From: JAVXAG01 sp040307645
GTDB taxonomy: Bacteria; Bacillota; Clostridia; Peptostreptococcales; Anaerovoracaceae
Length of the DNA stretch: 64,000 nucleotides
Assembly: GCA_040307645.1 (NCBI GenBank)
Contig: JAWRJF010000009.1
Location: 42,928-106,927 of the forward strand
Reading direction: 5' to 3'
In this document: positions 7,765 to 15,821 of the stretch, one piece after another
Layout of the letters: each line of letters begins with the position of its first letter
How positions within the stretch are numbered: position 1 is the first letter of the stretch
The notes under the pieces: generated by a model
The model's input: only the letters and a program-made list of their open reading frames with translations
Told to the model about the DNA's origin: nothing
The model's database searches: none
Position numbers and translations under genes: made by a program

Positions 7765-9291
7765 ATGAATATAAAAAGTAAACCCACTATGTTGATGATA
7801 TTAGATGGCTACGGACTAAGCGATAATCGGGAAGGTAATGCTATTGCACAAGCAAAAAAAACTAATCTTGATAATATATTCCGTAATTACCCTATGACTA
7901 AATTAGAAGCCTCAGGTCTTGCAGTTGGTCTTCCAGAAGGCCAAATGGGTAACTCTGAGGTTGGCCACCTAAATATTGGTGCCGGCAGAACCGTGTACCA
8001 AGAGCTTACAAAAATAACTAAAGCTATTGACGAAGGTACTTTTAAAAAAAATATAGCCATTAACCATGGGATCGACCATGTTATAAATAATAATTCTGCA
8101 CTTCACATTATAGGTCTTTTATCTGATGGTGGAGTTCATAGCCACATCTCCCATCTGTTTGCTATTTTGGACCTGGCTAAATCTAGAGGTGTAAAAAAAG
8201 TTTATGTCCACTGCTTCCTTGACGGTAGAGATGTCCCACCAAGATGTGGATTGACTTACCTAGAAGCCTTAGAAAACTATATGGCCACAATAGGCCTTGG
8301 AGAAATCGTTACAATCTCAGGTAGATTCTATGCCATGGATAGAGATAAACGATTTGATAGAGTAGAAAAAGCCTACGATGCCATGACTATGAATATAGGC
8401 CCTACTGCAGCGAGCCCTTGTGCAGCCTTGGAAATGGCTTATGAAAGAGAAGAAAACGATGAATTCGTTTTACCCACTTGTATAGGCAAAACAACTATTT
8501 TAGACAATGACGCAGTAATAATGTATAACTTTAGGCCCGATAGAGCAAGAGAAATAACTCGCGCCTTTGTGGACCCTGATTTTGATGGCTTCCATAGGAA
8601 AAAAACAATAAAAAATCTTTGCTATATTACAATGACGCAATATGATGCAAGTATGCCTAATGTAGAAGTAGCTTTTCCTCCACAGAGTCTAGTCAATACC
8701 TTTGGTGACTATATTTCTTCTTTGGGGCTTAAGCAACTTCGCATTGCAGAAACAGAAAAATATGCCCACGTGACCTTCTTTTTTAACGGTGGTGTCGAAG
8801 CCCCTTCTGAAGGAGAGGATAGAATTTTAGTTCAATCTCCTAAAGTTCCAACCTATGACCTGCAGCCAGAAATGAGTGCCTACCAAGTCACGGATAAAGT
8901 TTTAGATCAGATAAAAAATGATAAATATGACATTATTGTACTTAACTTTGCTAACGCAGATATGGTTGGTCATACCGGCAATATGTCAGCAGCCATAAAA
9001 GCCATTGAAGCCCTTGACCATTGCGTCCCTAAGATAGTTGATGCAGTGCTATCCAAAGGTGGGCAGATTTTATTAACTGCAGACCATGGCAATGCCGATG
9101 TAATGACCGATGAAGATGGCAACGTTATAACTGCACACTCTCTAAACAAAGTACCTCTACTGCATATTTCTAAAAATCCTCACCAGCTAAAAGAAGGTGG
9201 TAAGCTTTCAGATATCGCACCTACCCTGCTGGATTTAATGGATATAAATATCCCTAAAGAAATGACAGGTACCAGTCTCGTTATTAAATAG
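7765..9291 (+). CDS. gpmI: 2,3-bisphosphoglycerate-independent phosphoglycerate mutase
   Basis: Glycolytic and gluconeogenic interconversion of 3- and 2-phosphoglycerate, Mn2+-dependent, cytoplasmic. About 509 aa, normal for the family. It starts NIKSKPTMLMILDGYGLSD, with metal-binding LDGYG, and has MGNSEVGHLNIGAGR with the phosphoserine Ser, and NADMVGHTG and TADHGNAD metal ligands near the C-terminus. Two adjacent ATGs (7762, 7765) follow AGGAG; the second has the better spacing. It is not in the usual gapA-pgk-tpiA-gpmI cluster. The stop codon TAG directly abuts the GGCTCTATAATAAAT border of a repeat-end module that may act as its terminator. Confidence 0.95.
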   Translation: MNIKSKPTMLMILDGYGLSDNREGNAIAQAKKTNLDNIFRNYPMTKLEASGLAVGLPEGQMGNSEVGHLNIGAGRTVYQELTKITKAIDEGTFKKNIAINHGIDHVINNNSALHIIGLLSDGGVHSHISHLFAILDLAKSRGVKKVYVHCFLDGRDVPPRCGLTYLEALENYMATIGLGEIVTISGRFYAMDRDKRFDRVEKAYDAMTMNIGPTAASPCAALEMAYEREENDEFVLPTCIGKTTILDNDAVIMYNFRPDRAREITRAFVDPDFDGFHRKKTIKNLCYITMTQYDASMPNVEVAFPPQSLVNTFGDYISSLGLKQLRIAETEKYAHVTFFFNGGVEAPSEGEDRILVQSPKVPTYDLQPEMSAYQVTDKVLDQIKNDKYDIIVLNFANADMVGHTGNMSAAIKAIEALDHCVPKIVDAVLSKGGQILLTADHGNADVMTDEDGNVITAHSLNKVPLLHISKNPHQLKEGGKLSDIAPTLLDLMDINIPKEMTGTSLVIK

Positions 9292-9360
9292 GCTCTATAA
9301 TAAATATTGGGGTTGATGAAATAAATTTTCACCAACCCCAAAACTAGAGTTTATAGTTGC
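9291..9360 (+). repeat. Solo left-end module of the intergenic repeat family
   Basis: Starts with GGCTCTATAATAAATATTGG at the gpmI stop codon, forms a hairpin from TTGGGGTTGATGAAA and TTTTCACCAACCCCAA (about 9307-9342), and ends with the conserved GAGTTTATAGTTG. It matches only the left part of the full copies; there is no core. It sits between convergent gpmI and cobO and could terminate either transcript, although no strong T run follows the stem. Confidence 0.75.
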
Positions 9361-9373
9361 TTCTTTGCGAGAA

Positions 9374-9892
9374 TTAGTTTTCAATTCCAACTCTTGAATC
9401 AACTCCCGCATTATAATAATGCTTAATTTCTCTCATTTCAGTAACAAGATCTGCCTTCTCGATGATTTCATCCGGCGCATAACGTCCTGTCAAAATAACC
9501 TCGGTCTTTTCTGGCTTAAGGGCAAGTACTTCTAATACCTCTTCCACATCAAGCAGTTTAAAGTAAAGGCTTGTATTAATTTCATCAAATACCACCATGT
9601 CATACTCACCTGAAGAAAGAACTTCCTTCATTTTTTCTAAACCCTTATGGGCATTGTCAATATCAGACTGGGATGGTTTACCGTTTATAAAGAATAAATC
9701 ACCAAACTGTTCAATCTTAAGGCCTGGTAAATAATCCGGCGCCTTTAATTCACTATAGTTTTGGCCCTTCATAAATTGTCCGATAAAAGCCTTGTTACCT
9801 GCGCAAATAGTTCTAAGAACTATGCCTAAAGCTGCAGTAGTCTTACCTTTTCCATTTCCTGTGTAAACTTGAATATAACCTTTTTCTAACAT
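9374..9892 (-). CDS. cobO: Corrinoid adenosyltransferase (CobO/BtuR type)
   Basis: Transfers the adenosyl group of ATP to cob(I)alamin or cobinamide to make the coenzyme B12 form, used by adenosylcobalamin-dependent enzymes. The product is 172 aa, the usual size. The P-loop is TGNGKGKTT (residues 11-19); VVFDEINTSLYFKLL gives the Walker-B-like region, and EVILTGRYAPDEIIEKADLVTEM is a family signature. Its start overlaps the end of the upstream flavoprotein gene by 7 bp, indicating translational coupling within a three-gene operon. No other cobalamin genes and no cobalamin riboswitch are visible nearby, so it may serve salvage. Confidence 0.92.
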   Translation of the reverse strand: MLEKGYIQVYTGNGKGKTTAALGIVLRTICAGNKAFIGQFMKGQNYSELKAPDYLPGLKIEQFGDLFFINGKPSQSDIDNAHKGLEKMKEVLSSGEYDMVVFDEINTSLYFKLLDVEEVLEVLALKPEKTEVILTGRYAPDEIIEKADLVTEMREIKHYYNAGVDSRVGIEN

Positions 9893-11469
9893 TTTTCATT
9901 CCTCCCTATCGGTTGATATTTTTCTATAATTTTCTCAGCTGCTTTTATTCCGTCACATGCCGCTGACATTATTCCACCTGCATAACCGGCACCCTCGCCA
10001 GCAGGATAAAATCCAGAAAAGCTACCTTGATAGTTTTCATCTCGTTGAAACCTAACCGGTGATGAGCTTCTAGTTTCAACACCCTTCATTATTGCATTTT
10101 TATGGTCAAAGCCTTTTAACTTTTTCCCTAAAAAAGGCATTGCTTCAATTATCGACTCTGTTACAAAATTTGGCAATGAATCTATCACCGCCTTTGCATG
10201 TCCATCTTGCACCATAAAATGTTCCCATGTAGTAACCGGTGCCTTATATGTTCTTCCACTGTTTACAAATGCTAATCTTTCGTATTTTTGCTGAAAATAT
10301 ACTCCTGCCAAAGGATGATCACTTCCAAAGTCTTCTGTTCTTACATCGCACAAAAGAGCACTATTAGCTGTACCACTATTTCTTGCTCTATTGCTCATAC
10401 CATTGACAACTACAGAATCCTTCTCTGAAGATGCCAAAACAACTTCTCCTCCCGGGCACATACAAAATGTATAGACACCTCTGCCGTTCTCACAATGATG
10501 AGACAATTTATAATCCGCAGGAGGCAATCCCTTTATGTTACCAAATTGTGCCTGGTCAATTATATCTTGTGGATGTTCAATTCTTACTCCCATAGAAAAT
10601 GGCTTCTGCTTCATAACAACGCCCTTTTCATAGAGCATATGAAATGTATCTCTTGAACTATGACCTATTGCAACAATAAGATTCTCTGTCTTTATTTTTT
10701 GTTTTTCTTTTGAATTTTTAATTACTTCTATTCCACAAATACTCCCGTTATGGATGTCAACATCTATAAGCTTTGTATTGAAATATATTTCTCCCCCTAA
10801 AGAGATTATCTTATTTCTAATATTCTTAACCACTGTCCTCAAAACATCTGTACCAATGTGAGGTTTTTGCTTATATAGTATATCTTCATCAGCCCCGGCT
10901 AAGACTAATTCTTCCAAAACCTTTCTAATTCTGTAATCTTTTATTCCCGTCGTAAGCTTTCCATCAGAAAAAGTACCTGCGCCTCCTTCTCCAAATTGAA
11001 CATTAGATTCAGTATCTAAAACGCCTTCATTCCAAAATCTCTCAACTTGTTCAACTCTGTCTTCTACGCAGCTTCCTCTTTCGATTATAATAGGTTTATA
11101 CCCACAAGACGCAAGAATTAACCCCGCAAATATACCACATGGCCCAAATCCTACTATAACCGGCGAATTCAAAAGCACCTTTTCTCCTGGAGTTACCTCC
11201 TTGTATGTCAAATCAGGTGCAATTTCTAAACGCAGTTTTCCATTAGAAACCAATGAAACATTTTTCTTTGGTTTTTGTTTTGTAGCCACTTTAAAGTCTA
11301 CAGTATAAACCTTCTTTATATTGCTTTTATCTCTTGCATCGATGGATTCCTTAACCACCTGATACTCCTTCATAATTAAATTTTTGTTTCCAATTTTTTT
11401 TAAAATTTTTTCTGGAATCAGATCCATCGACTCATTTATATCTAATTTTATTTGATTTATTCTATACAT
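9886..11469 (-). CDS. FAD-dependent oxidoreductase of the COG2509 family
   Basis: Predicted flavoprotein dehydrogenase, 527 aa, of a widespread but poorly characterised family. An N-terminal segment of about 90 residues precedes the FAD-binding Rossmann motif VGFGPCGIFAGLILASCGYKP. VQFGEGGAGTFSDGKLTTG and PAGEGAGYAGGIMSAACDG are recognisable family signatures, the second near the C-terminus where FAD is bound. No membrane segment is seen. It lies between the YhiN-like flavoprotein gene (8-bp overlap) and cobO (7-bp overlap). Its substrate is unknown. Co-transcription with cobO raises the possibility of a link to corrinoid reduction, but that is guesswork. Confidence 0.85.
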   Translation of the reverse strand: MYRINQIKLDINESMDLIPEKILKKIGNKNLIMKEYQVVKESIDARDKSNIKKVYTVDFKVATKQKPKKNVSLVSNGKLRLEIAPDLTYKEVTPGEKVLLNSPVIVGFGPCGIFAGLILASCGYKPIIIERGSCVEDRVEQVERFWNEGVLDTESNVQFGEGGAGTFSDGKLTTGIKDYRIRKVLEELVLAGADEDILYKQKPHIGTDVLRTVVKNIRNKIISLGGEIYFNTKLIDVDIHNGSICGIEVIKNSKEKQKIKTENLIVAIGHSSRDTFHMLYEKGVVMKQKPFSMGVRIEHPQDIIDQAQFGNIKGLPPADYKLSHHCENGRGVYTFCMCPGGEVVLASSEKDSVVVNGMSNRARNSGTANSALLCDVRTEDFGSDHPLAGVYFQQKYERLAFVNSGRTYKAPVTTWEHFMVQDGHAKAVIDSLPNFVTESIIEAMPFLGKKLKGFDHKNAIMKGVETRSSSPVRFQRDENYQGSFSGFYPAGEGAGYAGGIMSAACDGIKAAEKIIEKYQPIGRNEKC

Positions 11470-12631
11470 CGGCCATTGCCCTTCCTGCTTTTATCCCTGT
11501 TTCCCACGCATTTTCTAAATTATATCCACCACAAGGTCCATCAAAATCAATTATCTCACCGGCAAAATACAAACCCCTGCAAAGCCTTGATTCCATAGTA
11601 TCCGTATTTATCTCTGATAATTCAATGCCCCCTTTAGTAGCTTGTGCAAATTTCCAGCCTTTAACTCTCTTTACGCCAACTGTCCAATTCTTTACTAGGG
11701 TTGCTATTCTTGGTATATCTTGTTCTTTAGCTTTATTATCTTTTATTTCTGCTCTATGCAAAATATCTTCTGCAAAAGGTTTTCTCACTATACAGCATAA
11801 AATATCTTCTCGTCCGAGGTTATCATTGGTAACCCTTTTTCTTAGGAGTTCAACCAGTTCATCATATTCTCCTGTGTAAAAATCTATTGAAATCCGGTAA
11901 TCATCAAAGCCGTCTTCAAAACTTTTTCCATCAGGAATAACAAGGAATCTAGATAAATTAAAAATACATATTCCTGAAAGTCCCTCTTTAGTAAACTGTA
12001 TTTCACCAGCTTCTTGGAATATAATCTCCCCTTTATAATAAAGACTAACTAGACCCTTAATTCTGTTTCCTGCAAACTTTTCAAAATTTTCTTCTGTTTC
12101 AACACCTGTCAATATTGGCATCAACTTTGTTATATTATGGCCAAAGGCCCTTGCCCATTTATAGCCATCTCCGCTTGTTCCAAACTCCGGTGCAGCCTTT
12201 CCACCAGTAGCTATTAATACTTTTTTTGCCTCTAACTGAAATTTTTCCATTTTTACAACAAAATTGTTGTTCTCTGTTTTTTCAATCTCAGTCACTACTT
12301 TATTATCTATTACTTCAACTCCATATTTTTTTAAACTATTAACTAATGAGTCTACGACTACCCTAGCTTCTTCAGTGTATGGATATATTCTTCCTTCGCT
12401 ATCTGTTCTTGTCTCTATACCTATATTGCTAAAGAAATCCAATACCTGTCCATGTCCAATGCAATTTATATTAGAAATATTGCATTTTCCATTACCTGTA
12501 GCAAGGAGCTTTTTTCCTAAAGATGATTTTTTCTCAATTATTGCAACCTTAACCGAAGGATTACTTTCTTTTGCAGCAACTGCGGCAATCATTCCTGCTG
12601 CCCCTCCACCAATTATACAAATATCAACCAT
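11462..12631 (-). CDS. YhiN/HI0933-family flavoprotein
   Basis: NAD(P)/FAD-dependent oxidoreductase of the HI0933-like family (sometimes annotated as aminoacetone oxidase family), about 389 aa. It begins VDICIIGGGAAGMIAAVAA, an FAD Rossmann motif, then has KKLLATGNGKCNISN, typical of the family, ATGGKAAPEFGTSGDG in the middle, and GLYFAGEIIDFDGPCGGYNLENAWETG at the C-terminal FAD-binding end. ATG at 12631 is chosen because AGGAGG lies six bases upstream; a TTG two codons earlier is possible. It is the first gene of the overlapping operon with the COG2509 flavoprotein and cobO. Its physiological substrate is unknown. Confidence 0.88.
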   Translation of the reverse strand: MVDICIIGGGAAGMIAAVAAKESNPSVKVAIIEKKSSLGKKLLATGNGKCNISNINCIGHGQVLDFFSNIGIETRTDSEGRIYPYTEEARVVVDSLVNSLKKYGVEVIDNKVVTEIEKTENNNFVVKMEKFQLEAKKVLIATGGKAAPEFGTSGDGYKWARAFGHNITKLMPILTGVETEENFEKFAGNRIKGLVSLYYKGEIIFQEAGEIQFTKEGLSGICIFNLSRFLVIPDGKSFEDGFDDYRISIDFYTGEYDELVELLRKRVTNDNLGREDILCCIVRKPFAEDILHRAEIKDNKAKEQDIPRIATLVKNWTVGVKRVKGWKFAQATKGGIELSEINTDTMESRLCRGLYFAGEIIDFDGPCGGYNLENAWETGIKAGRAMADV

Positions 12632-12705
12632 TCTCAACCTCCTGATTTCTTCTTTCTAAGTATATCATAGCCAGTCACAGTTGAATAGATAAGATTAAAA
12701 TATGT

Positions 12706-12739
12706 AAAAATACAAAACTGGACGCATTTTAGCGTCCAG
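12706..12739 (-). terminator. Rho-independent terminator of the HdeD-like gene
   Basis: On the minus strand CTGGACGC (12739-12732) pairs with GCGTCCAG (12725-12718), followed by TTTTGTATTTTT. It lies about 30 bp past the stop of the HdeD-like gene. Confidence 0.88.
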
Positions 12740-12770
12740 AAATTCAATTTTCTATTTAATTACAAACTGC

Positions 12771-13469
12771 TTATTCTTCGTGAATAGGCTCCTCTATTAT
12801 TTCTTCAAATTCTTTAGATTCTTCAACTTCCTTTACAGCGGCTTTTGCTTTTTTCGCTGCCCTTATAGCCTCTCTAGCAGCAACATGGGCAATAGCAGCA
12901 TTAACAGTAGCTTCTTCTAATTTTTCACTCTTTGTCTTGATTAAATCTGGTTTAGTATATGACATGCTCATACCAATCTTTACCATATTTACACCTTGAA
13001 GTATCAAACATACTCCAAGCATTAAAAGTACAGAAAAATTAACTAAAACAGAATTAAAGAAAATATAAATACCTGCCACAAAATTTAGAACTCCAACAGC
13101 TAGATTCCAATAAAAATCAAAGCCTTTATCTTCTCCTGTAAAAGACTTAGCAACATGGACTAAAGCCCTTATCCCTGAAATCATAACCCACATTCCAAAT
13201 ACTACAGGTACTGCAATATCTGCTGCAAGTTGACCTGTCACAACAACAATTCCCAATATAAAGGTGGTTAAACCTTCAATTATAAGCCAATGTTGTGATT
13301 CCTCATCAGCCTTAGATCTTTTATATGAAAAACATTGCACAATACCTACAAACATCAATACAATTCCGATTGGAAATGCCAAGGAAATAAAAGACATCCC
13401 TGAATTGGCAATGCATAAAACACCTGAAGATGCTAGCAACGCTCCTGTGATTATAGTTAATATCCTCAC
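12771..13469 (-). CDS. HdeD/DUF308-like membrane protein with charged C-terminal tail
   Basis: Small integral membrane protein, 232 aa. Six hydrophobic segments lie between about residues 1 and 165 in a repeated hairpin pattern with glycine and paired small residues (GIVLMFVGIVQ, GMWVMISGIRALV, LLMLGVCLILQGV), as in the HdeD/DUF308 family. The last 55 residues form an unusual Ala/Lys/Glu-rich tail, probably helical and cytoplasmic, ending EEIIEEPIHEE. The start is GTG at 13469 with GGAGG upstream. A promoter (13504-13533) and a terminator flank it, so it is probably a single transcription unit. Function unknown; HdeD itself is linked to acid resistance in E. coli, which need not apply here. 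Confidence 0.75.
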   Translation of the reverse strand: MRILTIITGALLASSGVLCIANSGMSFISLAFPIGIVLMFVGIVQCFSYKRSKADEESQHWLIIEGLTTFILGIVVVTGQLAADIAVPVVFGMWVMISGIRALVHVAKSFTGEDKGFDFYWNLAVGVLNFVAGIYIFFNSVLVNFSVLLMLGVCLILQGVNMVKIGMSMSYTKPDLIKTKSEKLEEATVNAAIAHVAAREAIRAAKKAKAAVKEVEESKEFEEIIEEPIHEE

Positions 13470-13503
13470 GTAACGACCTCCTTTTTAATTATGTACACAA
13501 TGC

Positions 13504-13533
13504 ATTATACCAAATAAAAAAGTCTTAAGTCAA
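13504..13533 (-). promoter_or_regulatory. Promoter of the HdeD-like gene
   Basis: On the minus strand TTGACT (13533-13528), an 18-bp spacer and TATAAT (13509-13504), about 35 bp before the GTG start. Confidence 0.7.
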
Positions 13534-13581
13534 GAAGTCGCTATGCCTTTCACATAAAACACACATATGAAAAACCTTTTT

Positions 13582-13959
13582 CTAGGCTGGTACTTCAATT
13601 AACTCAACAATCCCATCGGTCCTTTTTCTTAATTTTGTAAGAAAGTTTACAGGACCTTGAATTTCCCCCGACTGTCCAACAACTACCTTGTCTATTTTAT
13701 TTTCTTTTATTAATTGTACCAAAGTTTCAAGGACGTTATCTGATTTTTCAACGGTAAGACTTGCCCCCGCTTCCATAGCTTTATTATAAAGAAATTCTAA
13801 AGCTTCATTTTCTTTGGTATTACCTAGAAAATTAAAATCCGTGTGAGCTACATGAATAATAAAAAGTTCATCATCATCACTACTCTTTAGACTTTTGCCA
13901 AAATCAATTAAACGCTGGCAGTTTTTTTGCTTAGTAACACAAACCATAATGTTTTCCAT
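13582..13959 (-). CDS. Small universal-stress-protein-like protein
   Basis: Cytoplasmic protein of 125 aa with the alternating beta-alpha pattern of a single UspA-like domain. It opens with MENIMVCVTKQKNCQRLIDFG, has the strand LFIIHVAH, and near the C-terminus IDKVVVGQSGEIQG followed by FLTKLRKR. That region corresponds to the G-2x-G-9x-G(S/T) nucleotide loop, but here it is degenerate, so ATP binding is doubtful. The start has AAGGGGGG upstream, and a TATAAT element lies about 30 bp before that. It is divergent from dinB. Family membership is by pattern only; the related USP domain of KdpD sensors is another possible origin. Confidence 0.6.
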   Translation of the reverse strand: MENIMVCVTKQKNCQRLIDFGKSLKSSDDDELFIIHVAHTDFNFLGNTKENEALEFLYNKAMEAGASLTVEKSDNVLETLVQLIKENKIDKVVVGQSGEIQGPVNFLTKLRKRTDGIVELIEVPA

Positions 13960-14025
13960 TCTGTATCCCCCCTTACTTAGCTTTTTAAATTATATCACAA
14001 AAACTAAAATAAATGTGATTGTTAT

Positions 14026-14054
14026 TTGATATATTCTATCTCATATTTTATAAT
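14026..14054 (+). promoter_or_regulatory. Promoter of dinB, implying a leaderless mRNA
   Basis: TTGATA (14026-14031), a 17-bp spacer and TATAAT (14049-14054). Only six bases separate the -10 from the ATG at 14061, and there is no ribosome binding site, so transcription should begin at or next to the start codon. Confidence 0.6.
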
Positions 14055-14060
14055 ATAAAT

Positions 14061-15263
14061 ATGGATAGAGTAATTTTACATTGTGATATGAACGGATTTT
14101 ATGCTTCCGTCGAACTTTTAGAACTTCCACATCTAAAAAATATGCCAATGGCAGTCTGCGGGGACCCAGAAAGCAGGCATGGTATTATTTTGGCAAAAAA
14201 CGAAATCGCCAAATCATATGGTATAAATACTGCAGAAACAATATGGCAAGCAAAGAAAAAATGCCCTTCCCTCCAGCTAGTTAAACCCCACCACAAAAAG
14301 TATAAGGAGTATAGCAATATGATTAACAAAATTTATCTCCAATATACAGACTTGGTGGAACCATACAGTATTGACGAATCATGGTTAGATGTTACTGCAA
14401 GCCAAAAGTTATTCGGAAGTGGTAAAGAAATAGCTGATAATATACGAAGAAGGGTAAAAAAAGAGTTGGGCCTTACATTGTCTGCAGGGGTTTCATATAA
14501 TAAAGTTTTTGCCAAAATGGGTAGCGAATACAAAAAACCAGATGCAACTACTGTAATTACAAGAGATAATTACAAAAAAATGCTTTGGCACAAACCTGTA
14601 AACCAATTGTTTTTCGTTGGTTATACCACTAGTCAGAAGCTTTTGGACGCCGGTATAAAAACTATTGGAGACCTAGCAAACTCAAACCCTATAACCATAG
14701 AAAAATTATTGGGTAAGCAAGGATCTCTCATTTATAATTATGCTAATGGACTGGACTATAGCCCAGTTTGCCTCTTTAGCCAAAGAGAGAAAATTAAATC
14801 CGTAGGAAATGGTATTACCTTTAAAAGAAACCTAACATCAAGAAATGACATTCTCACTGCAGTCACCAGTCTATCAGATACTGTAGCCTCTAGATTGCGA
14901 AAGTACGAAATGAAAGCCTATGGTGTTAAAGTTGATATTAAAGACCCTAGCTTTAAAACCATCTCCAGACAAAAACAGCTAGATGCTCCTACAAACCTTG
15001 CAGAAGAAATAATCAAAGAGTCTATGAATTTAATAACCAGTTCATGGATCATAGGTAACCCAATAAGACTTATTACAATTACTGCAATAAACCTTACTGA
15101 TGAAACTGTAGACGAGCAACTTAGTATTTTTTCAAGCCTTTCAAAGAACCGTGATAAAGGCGAAAAAATAGAGCGAACTATGGACGACATTAGAAAAAAA
15201 TTCGGTAGTGACTCCATTTCATTCGCTCAAACTATAAATAACGATTTAGGTATAGATCTATAA
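14061..15263 (+). CDS. dinB: Y-family DNA polymerase (DinB/Pol IV type)
   Basis: Translesion DNA polymerase, 400 aa. Catalytic acidic residues are visible in VILHCDMNGFYASVE (Asp9) and PYSIDESWLDV (Asp105, Glu106). A helix-hairpin-helix thumb region (about 170-230) contains GIKTIGDLANSN. The little-finger domain follows at about 240-345. The usual beta-clamp motif may be the C-terminal QLSIFSSL. The start at 14061 fits the family N-terminus exactly. The apparent longer ORF upstream has no ribosome binding site and would begin in the -35 region. The 3' end overlaps the convergent flavodoxin gene by 6 bp. I saw no clear LexA box. Confidence 0.9.
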   Translation: MDRVILHCDMNGFYASVELLELPHLKNMPMAVCGDPESRHGIILAKNEIAKSYGINTAETIWQAKKKCPSLQLVKPHHKKYKEYSNMINKIYLQYTDLVEPYSIDESWLDVTASQKLFGSGKEIADNIRRRVKKELGLTLSAGVSYNKVFAKMGSEYKKPDATTVITRDNYKKMLWHKPVNQLFFVGYTTSQKLLDAGIKTIGDLANSNPITIEKLLGKQGSLIYNYANGLDYSPVCLFSQREKIKSVGNGITFKRNLTSRNDILTAVTSLSDTVASRLRKYEMKAYGVKVDIKDPSFKTISRQKQLDAPTNLAEEIIKESMNLITSSWIIGNPIRLITITAINLTDETVDEQLSIFSSLSKNRDKGEKIERTMDDIRKKFGSDSISFAQTINNDLGIDL

Positions 15264-15806
15264 ACTGCCTCTTATTGCCACAATAAGAGGCTCTATATAC
15301 TTTTCATCCACATAATCGCATCCATTTTCCATGGCATCTAATAATTCCCTGTCAGACTTAGACTTTTCCAAATCACCTTTCCCGGAAACCATTTTATAGA
15401 TAAACTTCATAAGCATCTTATCAATTCCTTTTACATTTTTAGGGTTGTATGCCCCTCTAAACATAAAACAAGGTATTTCAGATAACTTTTTGGTGAAATT
15501 TATCTCACGTAATTGTTTATATGCCCCATCTGCCTCAACATTAAGGCCAACTGCAAATGTTAAAATTTTCTTGTTGTTTTCCTTTAGCTTAGCATAGTTT
15601 TTTTTAAGGAAGTTTATTCCATATATTCCACCGCCGCGGATTCCACCACCTATAACTACAGTGTTATATTCTAACACCTCAGATATCTTAGCGTCCTTTT
15701 CCGTTATGATCTGGCAGCATCCTTCTCCCAGACGGTCTCTTATCATCTCGGCATACCTTTTAGTAGACCCATATTTTGAGCTATATACTATTACTACATC
15801 CTTCAT
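15258..15806 (-). CDS. Flavodoxin-domain protein (HemG-like)
   Basis: Flavodoxin-fold protein of 182 aa resembling the menaquinone-dependent protoporphyrinogen dehydrogenase (HemG) family. MKDVVIVYSSKYGSTKRYAEMI is an FMN-binding phosphate loop (about residues 8-15), and NTVVIGGGIRGGGIYGINFLKKN is the second flavin loop. The start at 15806 is set by GGAGG five bases upstream. It lies 15 bp after pfkA on the same strand and probably belongs to the dnaE-pfkA transcript. Its electron partner is unknown; assignment to heme synthesis would be premature in a probable anaerobe. Confidence 0.75.
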   Translation of the reverse strand: MKDVVIVYSSKYGSTKRYAEMIRDRLGEGCCQIITEKDAKISEVLEYNTVVIGGGIRGGGIYGINFLKKNYAKLKENNKKILTFAVGLNVEADGAYKQLREINFTKKLSEIPCFMFRGAYNPKNVKGIDKMLMKFIYKMVSGKGDLEKSKSDRELLDAMENGCDYVDEKYIEPLIVAIRGSL

Positions 15807-15821
15807 TTCTGCCTCCAAAAA

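Noticed and set aside
12632..12770. Cobalamin riboswitch before the operon that contains cobO
   Set aside because: The upstream gap is short, contains the terminator of the neighbouring gene and lacks a B12-box-like sequence.
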